Origin: Pseudomonadota bacterium
GTDB taxonomy: Bacteria; Pseudomonadota; Gammaproteobacteria; UBA4575
Length of the DNA stretch: 14,460 nt
Reading direction: 5' to 3'
Assembly (NCBI GenBank): GCA_009839635.1
Contig: VXPJ01000117.1
Coordinates: forward strand, 1-14,460
Positions 1-7,186 of this stretch are shown piece by piece. Positions within the stretch are counted from its first letter, which is position 1, and the number at the start of each line of letters is the position of its first letter. The notes under the pieces are model-generated. The model did no database searches. It was not told the DNA's origin and saw only the letters and a list, made by a program, of their open reading frames with translations. The position numbers and the translations under genes were made by a program.

Positions 1-76
1 TCCGACAGGCGTACATCTACACCAAGCAAAGGTTCACCGATCATGCCCCGCTCACTATGCACTACGATATATCCAT

Positions 77-1417
77 TTGAGTTCAGTACGCGAAACTACC
101 CGGCAGTGGAGTCAAGCCTTTGCCGTCTATACCCGGCCCCGGGTCCTGGCCATGCTGTTTCTGGGATTCTCCGCAGGTCTGCCCCTGCTGCTCGTGTTTG
201 GCACCCTGTCCGTGTGGCTGCGCCGCGAAGGGATTGATCGCACCACCATCGGCTACGTCTCATGGGTGGCCATCCTGTACGGATTTAAGTTCGCCTGGGC
301 CCCTCTGGTCGATCGCCTGCAACTGCCGCTTCTGACTGGCTGGCTGGGACAGCGCCGCAGCTGGATGCTGCTCGCCCAGATCGGGGTGCTGGTCGGGCTG
401 TGGCTGATGGCCAGCAACACCCCAGGGGCGCAGTTGGGCATGCTGGTGCTGGCCGCCCTGCTGGTCGCCTTCGCGTCGGCCACGCAGGACATCAGCATCG
501 ATGCTTGGCGCATTGAGGCCGTGGCCGATGATATGCAGGGCGCCATGGCGGCGACCTACCAGATGGGTTACCGGCTGGGCATGATCCTGGCTGGGGGAGG
601 TGCCTTGATCATTGCGGGAAACTATTCCTGGAACACCGCCTACTTCATCATGGGCTGCTTCATGCTAGTGGGCATGATTACCACGCTGGTGGTGGCAGAA
701 CCCGAGCATCCGCCGCGTGCACCGTCCGGGGACGCACAGGCGAGCGGGCTGCTTCGGCTGGGCCGCTGGTTCGTCGAGGCCGTAGTCCAGCCCTTCGTGG
801 AGTTCTTTCGCCGCAATGGCCTTATGGCGCTGGTCATTTTGCTGTTCATCGGGCTGTTTCGCATCAGCGACATCACCATGGGAGTCATGACCGGCCCGCT
901 GTATGTCGACATGGGCTTCACGGACGAGCAGATCGGCTGGGTGTCGAAGACCTTCGGGGTCATTGTCACGATCGTGGGCGCCTTGCTGGGCGGGGTGCTT
1001 GTAATGCGTTATGGAATTTTGCGCATGCTGATCGTGGCCGCAGTGCTGGTGGTCGTCACCAACCTGGTGTTTGCCTGGCTGGCCACCCAGGGACCCGAGA
1101 TCCTGCTGCTGGCCGTGGTCATCACGGCAGACAACCTGAGTGGTGGCATCGCGGGCTCCACCTTTATCGCGTACTTGTCCAGTCTCACCAACCGCGCCTA
1201 CACGGCCACCCAGTACGCGCTGTTCAGTTCCCTGATGCTGCTGCCGGCAAAATTCATCGGCGGCTTTTCCGGAAAAGTCGTGGACGATTTCGGCTACATC
1301 CATTTCTTCCTGTATGCCGGCCTGCTCGGTGTGCCGGCCGTGCTGCTTGCCATCTACCTGCTGAGCCGCAGGGACCGACCGCTTGGCGCCCCTGCATCGG
1401 CGCACATGCAGACGTAG
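77..1417 (+). CDS. ampG: AmpG-family muropeptide permease (MFS transporter)
   Basis: Inner-membrane importer of 1,6-anhydro-muropeptides for peptidoglycan recycling, by family knowledge. The 446-residue product is almost wholly hydrophobic, with about 12-14 membrane segments. It shows AmpG hallmarks: an N-terminal LGFSAGLPLLL stretch, GFKFAWAPLVDR, the loop SATQDISIDAWR near residues 133-145, MGYRLGMILAGG, and a C-terminal half with NKTLG-like SKTFGVIVTIVGALLGG and TATQYALFSSL. The start chosen is TTG, which puts AVYTRPRVLAMLFLGF at the usual distance from the N-terminus. No clear Shine-Dalgarno precedes it and the frame stays open back to base 1, so the start is uncertain (an ATG at 149 is too late). 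It converges on the transpeptidase gene 27 bases away, which fits a cell-wall theme but is not an operon. Confidence 0.88.
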   Translation: MSSVRETTRQWSQAFAVYTRPRVLAMLFLGFSAGLPLLLVFGTLSVWLRREGIDRTTIGYVSWVAILYGFKFAWAPLVDRLQLPLLTGWLGQRRSWMLLAQIGVLVGLWLMASNTPGAQLGMLVLAALLVAFASATQDISIDAWRIEAVADDMQGAMAATYQMGYRLGMILAGGGALIIAGNYSWNTAYFIMGCFMLVGMITTLVVAEPEHPPRAPSGDAQASGLLRLGRWFVEAVVQPFVEFFRRNGLMALVILLFIGLFRISDITMGVMTGPLYVDMGFTDEQIGWVSKTFGVIVTIVGALLGGVLVMRYGILRMLIVAAVLVVVTNLVFAWLATQGPEILLLAVVITADNLSGGIAGSTFIAYLSSLTNRAYTATQYALFSSLMLLPAKFIGGFSGKVVDDFGYIHFFLYAGLLGVPAVLLAIYLLSRRDRPLGAPASAHMQT

Positions 1418-1442
1418 GCCAGTTCCACAAACCTGCCTGGCC
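1417..1442. terminator. possible bidirectional hairpin between convergent genes
   Basis: The 27-base gap between the converging ampG and transpeptidase genes holds an inverted repeat, GGCCAG (1417-1422) and CTGGCC (1437-1442), with a 14-base loop. It could form a hairpin at the end of both transcripts. There is no T-run on either side, so intrinsic termination is not well supported. Confidence 0.25.
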
Positions 1443-1444
1443 GA

Positions 1445-1963
1445 TCAGGGCAGGATTTCGATCGGCGTTCCATCCTCCACCGCATCCCAGATTTCTTGCA
1501 TGTGCTCGTTGTGAAGGGCGATACAGCCCGCCGTCCAGTCGGCGCCTTTGCCAAGCATGCGGGCCTGTTCAGCCGGATTCTGCGGTGCACCGTGAATCAT
1601 GATTTCGCCACCCGGGTCCTGGCCTGTGCGGTGAGCTTCCTGCAGTTCCCGTGCGTTCGGGTAGGAGATATGGATGGAACGGAAATACTTGCTGTCGGGA
1701 TTGCGCCAGTCCAACGTGTAGCGGCCTTCCGGCGTGCGCAGGTCACCGGAGCGGCACTTGGCCCCGCTGGGACGCTGGCCGAGGGCCACCGGGTAACTCT
1801 TCAGGCATTCCTGGCCACGGTACAGGTACAGCGTGCGCTTCGCCTTTTCGACCACCACACGGTCGGCCTTAGGCCGTCGATGCAAGGTGCCGCTTTGCAC
1901 GCGTTGGACAGGGGCTACGGCTGGCTGCGTTTGCTCTTCACCCATTTGATGATGGGCTGCCAC
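1445..1963 (-). CDS. YafK-type L,D-transpeptidase (YkuD-fold) protein
   Basis: Predicted peptidoglycan L,D-transpeptidase or related cysteine enzyme. The YkuD-like domain starts near residue 33 (ADRVVVEKAKRTLYLYRG) and includes GDLRTPEGRY, the histidine in IMIHGAP (H124) and the nucleophile in DWTAGCIAL (C147). DWTxGCIA is characteristic of the YafK-like branch, so an alanine where other YkuD proteins have histidine is expected. The length of 172 residues is short for the family. The start is uncertain: GTG at 1963 (used for numbering) or ATG at 1945 overlap parA by 49 or 31 bases, while GTG codons at 1900 and 1858 would avoid the overlap. None has a clear ribosome site. No start gives a signal peptide, odd for an enzyme that should act in the periplasm. 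Likely translated with parA from one message. Confidence 0.82.
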   Translation of the reverse strand: MAAHHQMGEEQTQPAVAPVQRVQSGTLHRRPKADRVVVEKAKRTLYLYRGQECLKSYPVALGQRPSGAKCRSGDLRTPEGRYTLDWRNPDSKYFRSIHISYPNARELQEAHRTGQDPGGEIMIHGAPQNPAEQARMLGKGADWTAGCIALHNEHMQEIWDAVEDGTPIEILP

Positions 1964-2553
1964 TGTTCGCGGTCTACCGCGGTGGCCGCAGGCGCCATCT
2001 CGAAAATTCCGAGCCCGCGTTCAGCCGCCCGGATGTAGTGCTGGCTGTCGCGCAGCATGGTCAGGAACGGGATGCGCTGGCGGCTCAGGAAATCGTCCAG
2101 CTCCCAGTAGATGTTGGTGTAGTCCCTTGAGCGGTTTGCGAGCAGGGCCAGCTTGGCGCGCTTGTGCGCCACCGGGGCACAGTTTCGGATCTCGGCAATG
2201 AAATCGGTTGCGGCACGCATGTCGATCGGCGAGGGCAGCACCGGGATCAGGATGGTTTGCGCCTTGGCCACCATCTTGCTCAGGGCGGGCCCGTGCAGGC
2301 CGGCAGGAACGTCCATGATCACGTAATCCGTATTGCGCCCGGGCCGCTTGGCTACCTTCTCATAGGTCGCGATGCCCCGGATCGGGGGACGTCCCGGCGG
2401 GCGGGCCTTGAGCCACTGCGTGCTGGAGCCCTGGGGGTCATGGTCCCTCAGCACGACGGACTTGTTCTGGAGTGCGAAATAGGCCGCCAAATTGGTCGCA
2501 ATGGTGGATTTCCCAGAGCCCCCCTTGGAATTGATCACCATGATGTTGCGCAT
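1915..2553 (-). CDS. orphan ParA/MinD-superfamily ATPase
   Basis: A 212-residue P-loop ATPase of the ParA family. The deviant Walker A motif KGGSGKST spans residues 10-17, with the signature lysine K10. The Walker A' motif DHDPQGS follows at residues 37-43, then a switch region VIMDVPAGLHG near residue 80. The C-terminal part (LRDSQHYIRAAERGLGIFE) is typical of a chromosomal subgroup seen in Gammaproteobacteria whose cargo I do not know. It has no ParB partner here, so it is probably not the main soj gene, which usually lies with parB beyond mnmG. The ATG start is well supported by GGGGAGG (complement of 2563-2569) nine bases upstream. Its 3' end overlaps the L,D-transpeptidase gene, suggesting coupled expression and perhaps a role in placing cell-wall enzymes, which is inference. 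Confidence 0.85.
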   Translation of the reverse strand: MRNIMVINSKGGSGKSTIATNLAAYFALQNKSVVLRDHDPQGSSTQWLKARPPGRPPIRGIATYEKVAKRPGRNTDYVIMDVPAGLHGPALSKMVAKAQTILIPVLPSPIDMRAATDFIAEIRNCAPVAHKRAKLALLANRSRDYTNIYWELDDFLSRQRIPFLTMLRDSQHYIRAAERGLGIFEMAPAATAVDREQWQPIIKWVKSKRSQP

Positions 2554-2562
2554 TGGTCGTGT

Positions 2563-2569
2563 CCTCCCC
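2563..2569 (-). promoter_or_regulatory. strong ribosome binding site of the parA-like gene
   Basis: The minus strand reads GGGGAGG here, nine bases before the ATG at 2553. It is one of the clearest Shine-Dalgarno sequences in the window and fixes the start of the ParA-like gene. Confidence 0.7.
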
Positions 2570-2640
2570 GTGTGGGTCCCGTCATGATTCTTGCTGTCCT
2601 GGTCCTGGGGTGTTTCCGGGCAAAGACCCCCGTCAGCAGA

Positions 2641-2669
2641 CTTTTAGCAAAACAGGCCCGGTTTAGCAA
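2641..2669 (-). promoter_or_regulatory. candidate promoter of the parA/transpeptidase pair
   Basis: On the minus strand TTGCTA (complement of 2664-2669) is followed after 17 bases by TAAAAG (complement of 2641-2646), which has a TGC extension just before it. Both boxes match the sigma-70 consensus at four of six positions. The boxes sit inside two copies of a GCTAAA-containing repeat 19 bases apart, so a repressor binding the repeats would cover the promoter. Predicted by eye. Confidence 0.4.
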
Positions 2670-2672
2670 ACC
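2643..2672. repeat. paired short repeats with palindrome upstream of parA
   Basis: TTTAGCAAAAC (2643-2653) and TTTAGCAAACC (2662-2672) are direct repeats 19 bases apart, close to two helical turns. The second is extended to GGTTTAGCAAACC (2660-2672), a perfect inverted repeat with five-base arms around AGC. Spacing and symmetry suggest an operator, but no regulator is known. Confidence 0.45.
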
Positions 2673-2788
2673 CACGAGATAGGCTGGCATGAATTCGCCA
2701 CGGACCCTTAACGGGGCAAATTCCCAAATATTACAAGTTACGAGGTGTTTACAGAAATTAATGAAATTTAACGGCAGTTTCGCTGATT

Positions 2789-3556
2789 TTACAGTTCAAA
2801 CTCTGCAATCACAGGCGCATGGTCGGAGGGCCGCTCGTTGCCCCGGGGCTCCTTGTCGATGGTGCTGAAACTGCACACGGCTTCAAGCTCCGCGCTGGCC
2901 AGGATCAGGTCGATCCGCAGGCCGAGATTGCGGCGAAAGCCCGCGGCCCGGTAATCCCACCAGCTGAAACTGTCCTGCTCTTGCTCGAACAGGCGAAAGG
3001 TGTCGGCAAAGCCAAGATCGAGGACCGCCTGCAGGGCCTGGCGCTCGCGATCACTGCACAGGATGGAGCCCTCCCAGGCTTTCGGGTCGTGCACATCCTG
3101 GTCTTCGGGGGCAATGTTGAAGTCGCCCAGCACCACGTAGCGGGGGTGTTGCTGCAGGTCGGTGCGCAAGAATGCGGTCACCTTGTCGAGCCAGTCCAGC
3201 TTGTAGGCATATTTCTCGGAACCCACCTCCGAACCGTTGACCACGTACAGGTTCAGCACCCGCACGCCCTCGACCGTGGCCGCCAGAATCCGCCGCTGGG
3301 GGTCCTCCAGCCCGTCGATCCCGGCCTGCGCCTCGCTGGCAGGCTCGCGGCTCAGGATCGCCACCCCGTTATAGGTTTTCTGGCCGGAATACTGCACATG
3401 GTAGCCGGCCTCGCGGATTTCCTGCACCGGAAATTCCTCGTCCACCAGCTTGGTCTCCTGCAGGGCAAGCACGTCGACGGGATTGTCCTGCAACCAGTCC
3501 AGCACCTGCGGAAGGCGCACGCGCAGCGAATTGACATTCCAGGAGGCGATTCTCAT
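2789..3556 (-). CDS. xthA: exodeoxyribonuclease III
   Basis: Metal-dependent AP endonuclease and 3'-5' exonuclease of base-excision repair, cytoplasmic. The 255-residue protein has the full EEP-fold motif set: N7 in SWNVNSLR, E34 in LQETK, the YVVNGSEVGSEKY region around residues 104-116, D145 and N147 in GDFNIAP, GLRID before the last strand, and D245/H246 in SDHAPV. Length is normal for the family (about 250-270). The ATG gives the standard MRIASWNVNSLR start, with only a weak ribosome site. It lies 81 bases after gyrB on the same strand and may be partly read through from it. A 235-base AT-rich spacer separates it from parA, and no clear terminator is visible. Confidence 0.95.
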   Translation of the reverse strand: MRIASWNVNSLRVRLPQVLDWLQDNPVDVLALQETKLVDEEFPVQEIREAGYHVQYSGQKTYNGVAILSREPASEAQAGIDGLEDPQRRILAATVEGVRVLNLYVVNGSEVGSEKYAYKLDWLDKVTAFLRTDLQQHPRYVVLGDFNIAPEDQDVHDPKAWEGSILCSDRERQALQAVLDLGFADTFRLFEQEQDSFSWWDYRAAGFRRNLGLRIDLILASAELEAVCSFSTIDKEPRGNERPSDHAPVIAEFEL

Positions 3557-3637
3557 TTTTCAGGGCTTCCGTGGATTACCGGCTGCTTGCTTACAAGTCA
3601 TTGATTTATATGTTGTATTGTTTAAAGGCGCCGACGC

Positions 3638-6043
3638 TTACACGTCGAGATTGGCTGCCGTCAGGGCATTTTGCTCGATGAAGTCGCGCCGGGGCCCGAC
3701 CTCGTCGCCCATCAGGGTCGTAAAAACCTCATCGGCGGCAATGGCATCTTCGATGTTGACCTGGGTCAGGCGGCGCGAATCCGGGTCCATGGTGGTTTCC
3801 CACAGCTGCTCGGGGTTCATCTCCCCCAGCCCCTTGTAGCGCTGGATGGTCAGGCCGCGCTGGGCTTCGGCGATCAGCCAGTCCATGATTTCAACGAAGT
3901 CCTGGCTCTTGTGCGTGCGTTCTCCGCGCTTGACGAACGCGCCCTTCTCCAGCAGGCCTTCCAGCTGTCCCGCGAACCGGGCGAGGAGGCGGAAATCGGC
4001 GGACAGGAAAAAGTCCTCCTCGAAGACGTCGTCCCAGGCCTGCCCATGCACCCACTTGACCATCGTCAGGGGCCAGCCGCCTTGCGGGCCCGGCCGCGCC
4101 TCGTACTGGGTGCCGGCGCTCTTGCGCCGGTTGAGCTGTTCGGCAAGCGTTTCAAACCACTTTGAAAGGGCCGCAGGAACCGTGCCGTTGTCCTCGGTTT
4201 CCATGACCGGAGCCGGGGTGCGCAGCATTTGCATCAGCACCTCCTGCTCATGGCTGCGCTGCAACCGCTGAACCGTGGACATGGCCACGAAATAGTCCTT
4301 GCTCAGGGCCTCCAGCGCCGCGCTGGAGATGGCGGGTGCGGTGGCACTGACATGCAGGGCCGCCCCGTCCAGGGCCAGTTGCAGCAGGTGGGCATTGAGC
4401 TCGGTGTCGTCCTTGATGTACTGCTCCTGCTTGCCCTTCTTGACCTTGTACAGCGGCGGCTGGCCGATATAGATGTGGCCTCGCTCAACGAGTTCTTTCA
4501 TAGTCCGGTAAAAGAAGGTCAGCAGCAGCGTGCGGATGTGCGAACCGTCCACGTCGGCATCCGTCATGATGATGATGCGGTGGTAGCGCAGCTTGTCCGC
4601 GTCGAACTCTTCGGACCCGATGCCACACCCCAGGGCCGTGATCAGCGTGCCGACCTCGACGGAGGAGAGCATCTTGTCGAACCGGGCCCGCTCCACGTTC
4701 AGGATCTTGCCCTTCAGCGGCAGCACGGCCTGGGTATGCCGGTCGCGCCCCTGCTTGGCCGAGCCGCCGGCAGAGTCCCCCTCGACCAGGAACAGCTCGC
4801 TCAGGGCCGGGTCCTTTTCCTGGCAGTCGGCCAGCTTGCCTGGCAGGCCTGCGACTTCCAGCGCGCTCTTGCGCCGGGTCATTTCACGGGCCTTGCGGGC
4901 CGCCTCGCGGGCACGCACGGCCTCGACGATCTTGCCCACGATGGCCTTGGCCTCGATCGGGTTCTCCATCAGGAAGTCCCGCAGATGCTCGCTCAGGGCC
5001 GAGAGCACGGCGCCCTGGACCTCGGAGGAGACCAGCTTGTCCTTCGTCTGCGAGGAAAACTTGGGATCAGGCAGCTTGACCGAGAGCACGGCGGTCAGGC
5101 CCTCGCGCACATCGTCCCCTGTGGTGGTGATCTTGTACTTCTTGGCCAGGCCCTGTTCCTCGATGAACTGGTTCAGGGTGCGGGTCAGTGCGCTGCGCAG
5201 GCCCGCCAGGTGCGTGCCGCCGTCGCGCTGCGGGATGTTGTTCGTGAAGCAGAAGATGTTCTCCTGGTAGGAATCATTCCACTGCAGGGCGGCCTCCACC
5301 GCCGTCTCACCCTGACTGGTATCGATGTAGATGACCTGCTCGTGCAGCGGGTTTTTCTTCGCATTGAGATGCTGCACAAACGCCCGGATTCCGCCATCGT
5401 ATTGAAAGGTATCGCTTTTTCCGGAGCACTCATCCTTGAGCATGATGCGGACCCCGGAATTCAGAAAGGACAGTTCGCGCAATCTCTTGGCGAGCACGTC
5501 GTAGTGAAACTGGGTGTCGCTGAAGATCTCCGGGTTGGGCGTGAACCGCAGGATGGTGCCGGTCTTGTCGGTTTTGCCCAGCTTTCGAAGTGGATGCCGG
5601 GGTTCGCCGCAGGCATATTCCTGCTGGTACCCGAATCCACCTCGGTTGACCCGCAGCAGCAGCTGCGAGGACAGGGCGTTGACCACGGATACGCCGACGC
5701 CGTGCAGGCCGCCGGACACCTTGTAGGAATTGTCATCGAACTTCCCGCCGGCGTGCAGCACGGTCATGATGACTTCGGCTGCAGAGCGGTTCTCCTCCTC
5801 GTGCACGTCCACCGGGATGCCGCGGCCGTTATCCGACACCGTGACCGAGCCGTCGGAGTGGATGTTGACCTGGATTTCGGTGCAATGCCCGGCCAGGGCC
5901 TCGTCGATGGAATTGTCCACCACTTCGAAGACCATGTGGTGCAGCCCGGTGCCATCGTCGGTGTCGCCGATGTACATACCCGGGCGCTTGCGAACGGCTT
6001 CGAGGCCTTTCAGAACCTTGATATTGGTAGAGTCGTATGCCAT
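3638..6043 (-). CDS. gyrB: DNA gyrase subunit B
   Basis: ATPase subunit of DNA gyrase, which with GyrA adds negative supercoils. Numbering from ATG at 6043 gives 801 residues. The GHKL ATPase domain shows E40 and N44 in FEVVDN, D71 in SDNGRGIP and the lid GGLHGVGV near 111-118. The transducer domain follows, then the TOPRIM domain with EGDSAGG (E421) and DADVDGSH (D495, D497, D499). An insert of about 170 residues typical of Gammaproteobacteria precedes the C-terminal QRYKGLGEMNPEQLW. An in-frame TTG at 6073 would add ten residues, but it overlaps a perfect extended -10 box, so the ATG is preferred. The gene is last in the dnaA-dnaN-recF-gyrB series, 43 bases after recF. Confidence 0.97.
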   Translation of the reverse strand: MAYDSTNIKVLKGLEAVRKRPGMYIGDTDDGTGLHHMVFEVVDNSIDEALAGHCTEIQVNIHSDGSVTVSDNGRGIPVDVHEEENRSAAEVIMTVLHAGGKFDDNSYKVSGGLHGVGVSVVNALSSQLLLRVNRGGFGYQQEYACGEPRHPLRKLGKTDKTGTILRFTPNPEIFSDTQFHYDVLAKRLRELSFLNSGVRIMLKDECSGKSDTFQYDGGIRAFVQHLNAKKNPLHEQVIYIDTSQGETAVEAALQWNDSYQENIFCFTNNIPQRDGGTHLAGLRSALTRTLNQFIEEQGLAKKYKITTTGDDVREGLTAVLSVKLPDPKFSSQTKDKLVSSEVQGAVLSALSEHLRDFLMENPIEAKAIVGKIVEAVRAREAARKAREMTRRKSALEVAGLPGKLADCQEKDPALSELFLVEGDSAGGSAKQGRDRHTQAVLPLKGKILNVERARFDKMLSSVEVGTLITALGCGIGSEEFDADKLRYHRIIIMTDADVDGSHIRTLLLTFFYRTMKELVERGHIYIGQPPLYKVKKGKQEQYIKDDTELNAHLLQLALDGAALHVSATAPAISSAALEALSKDYFVAMSTVQRLQRSHEQEVLMQMLRTPAPVMETEDNGTVPAALSKWFETLAEQLNRRKSAGTQYEARPGPQGGWPLTMVKWVHGQAWDDVFEEDFFLSADFRLLARFAGQLEGLLEKGAFVKRGERTHKSQDFVEIMDWLIAEAQRGLTIQRYKGLGEMNPEQLWETTMDPDSRRLTQVNIEDAIAADEVFTTLMGDEVGPRRDFIEQNALTAANLDV

Positions 6044-6072
6044 GGAAATGGGTCTGCAGTCAGTGATTCCCA

Positions 6073-6081
6073 ATTATAGCA
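6073..6081 (-). promoter_or_regulatory. extended -10 promoter ahead of gyrB
   Basis: The minus strand reads TGCTATAAT, a perfect TGn-extended -10 element, in the 43-base gap between recF and gyrB. No good -35 is seen, which extended -10 promoters tolerate. The predicted start falls near 6066, about 23 bases before the gyrB ATG, so gyrB may have its own promoter. Confidence 0.5.
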
Positions 6082-6086
6082 GTGCT

Positions 6087-7166
6087 TCAGCCCGAGGGCT
6101 TGCATGTTCCATGTTTCACGTGAAACATTCGGGCCTGCGTCCAGGCCTGCAGGTCCGCGTCCTGCGGGGCTAAGGCCGTCATGAAGGCCTGGCAGCCCAG
6201 CGCGGCCACTTCCCGGACCAAAGCTCCGGCATGATCGCGGTCGAGCTCCGCGCCGATGTCATCCAGCAGCACCACGCAGTCTCGCCGGGTATGCGCCTGC
6301 AGGTGGGCGACCTGGGCGAGCAGCAGGCTCATCGCCAGCAGTTTCTGCTGTCCTCTCGAGGCCACCTGGGCGGCGGGCTGGTGATTCAGGGAAAGGGCCA
6401 GCTCCGCGCGATGCGGACCCCAGTGGGTGGCCAGGCTCCGGCGCTCACGGCTGCGGGCATGGACGAGGGCCGCCTCCAGACTCTCCGATTCGCCCGGCCA
6501 GCCCCGCAAATAGCGCAGGGCAGACTCAGCTTCTGGTAGTAATTTGCGGCCATATGTATCGAAAATAGGTTTAATCTCGTCGATAATACTCGATCTTGCA
6601 ATATCCACGCGCTCGCCTGCGACCGCGAGCCTTTGTGTCCAGGCCTGCATCTCCTGCATGCCGCCCCGGGTACGCAGAACCTGGTTGCGCTGGCGCAGAC
6701 AGCGGCTGTATTCGCGCCAGGCAGGCAGAAAATCAGGTTTCACGTGAAACGCAGACCAGTCGAGGTAGTTTCTCCGGTACCGGGCGCCCCCCTGGACCAG
6801 CCGGTGGCTGTCAGGATGCAGGGCCACTACTGGGAGGCGCGCAGCATGCGCGGACAGGGTCTCGGCTTTATGGTGGTTGCAGAGCAGCACGCGCCCGCGC
6901 GCACTCTTCTCGATGCCCAGGTGGGTCGGGACTCCCGCCTCGCGCACGGTCCCGCGCACGGTCAGCGTGCGGGCTCCCTTGCGCAGCAGCGCATCAAGGC
7001 GGCGGCTTCGGAAGCTGCGACCCCGGCTCAGGAAGTCCACGGTCTCCAGAATGCTGGTTTTGCCGGCGCCGTTTTGACCCCAAAACAGGGTCACTTGCGG
7101 TCCCGGCTCGATCTCCAGTTGCTCGATCAGCCTGAAGTTGTGCGCGGACAGGCTACACAGCTGCAA
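6087..7166 (-). CDS. recF: DNA replication and repair protein RecF
   Basis: SMC-like ATPase that helps load RecA at gaps together with RecO and RecR. The 359-residue protein begins with the typical LCSLSAHNFRLIE and has Walker A GQNGAGKT at residues 30-37. The ABC signature is SRGQQKLLAMSLLLAQ, and Walker B is CVVLLDDIGAELD. The start is TTG, since no ATG gives the conserved N-terminus; the ribosome site is weak. It follows dnaN by 20 bases and is surely cotranscribed with it. Two ParB-site palindromes lie in the coding region, encoding FHVK near residues 140-144 and MFHVKH at residues 347-352. The protein therefore reads normally across both sites. Confidence 0.95.
   Translation of the reverse strand: MQLCSLSAHNFRLIEQLEIEPGPQVTLFWGQNGAGKTSILETVDFLSRGRSFRSRRLDALLRKGARTLTVRGTVREAGVPTHLGIEKSARGRVLLCNHHKAETLSAHAARLPVVALHPDSHRLVQGGARYRRNYLDWSAFHVKPDFLPAWREYSRCLRQRNQVLRTRGGMQEMQAWTQRLAVAGERVDIARSSIIDEIKPIFDTYGRKLLPEAESALRYLRGWPGESESLEAALVHARSRERRSLATHWGPHRAELALSLNHQPAAQVASRGQQKLLAMSLLLAQVAHLQAHTRRDCVVLLDDIGAELDRDHAGALVREVAALGCQAFMTALAPQDADLQAWTQARMFHVKHGTCKPSG
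6111..6128. promoter_or_regulatory. parS: parS site 1 (ParB-binding palindrome)
   Basis: Bases 6112-6127 read TGTTTCACGTGAAACA, identical to the classical chromosomal parS site, and the flanking A/T pair extends it to an 18-base perfect palindrome. It lies in the 3' end of recF. By family knowledge ParB loads here and spreads to help segregate the origin. No parB gene is in this window; it is expected after mnmG, beyond the right edge. Confidence 0.9.
6736..6751. promoter_or_regulatory. parS: parS site 2 (near-perfect)
   Basis: GGTTTCACGTGAAACG keeps the 14-base inner palindrome GTTTCACGTGAAAC (6737-6750) and differs from the classical site only at its two outermost bases. It lies inside recF, 625 bases from site 1. 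Matches of this quality generally bind ParB, perhaps less tightly. Confidence 0.75.
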
Positions 7167-7186
7167 CGGCAGGCACCGGTAGGCCG

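Noticed and set aside
1..76. A separate gene or promoter at the left edge
   Set aside because: Too short to judge; only an open ampG frame without a stop, and no promoter boxes with acceptable spacing.
1515..1535. Apparent loss of the HGC motif in the L,D-transpeptidase (AGC instead)
   Set aside because: DWTxGCIA is the usual form in YafK-type members, and the nucleophilic cysteine and the upstream histidine are present.
6044..6073. Longer gyrB start at TTG 6073
   Set aside because: It overlaps a perfect extended -10 box, and the added residues do not resemble GyrB N-termini.
4229..6079. 616-codon open frame on the plus strand opposite gyrB
   Set aside because: It is fully antisense to a clear gyrB, its product has no recognisable domains, and it reflects the codon bias of a GC-rich gene.
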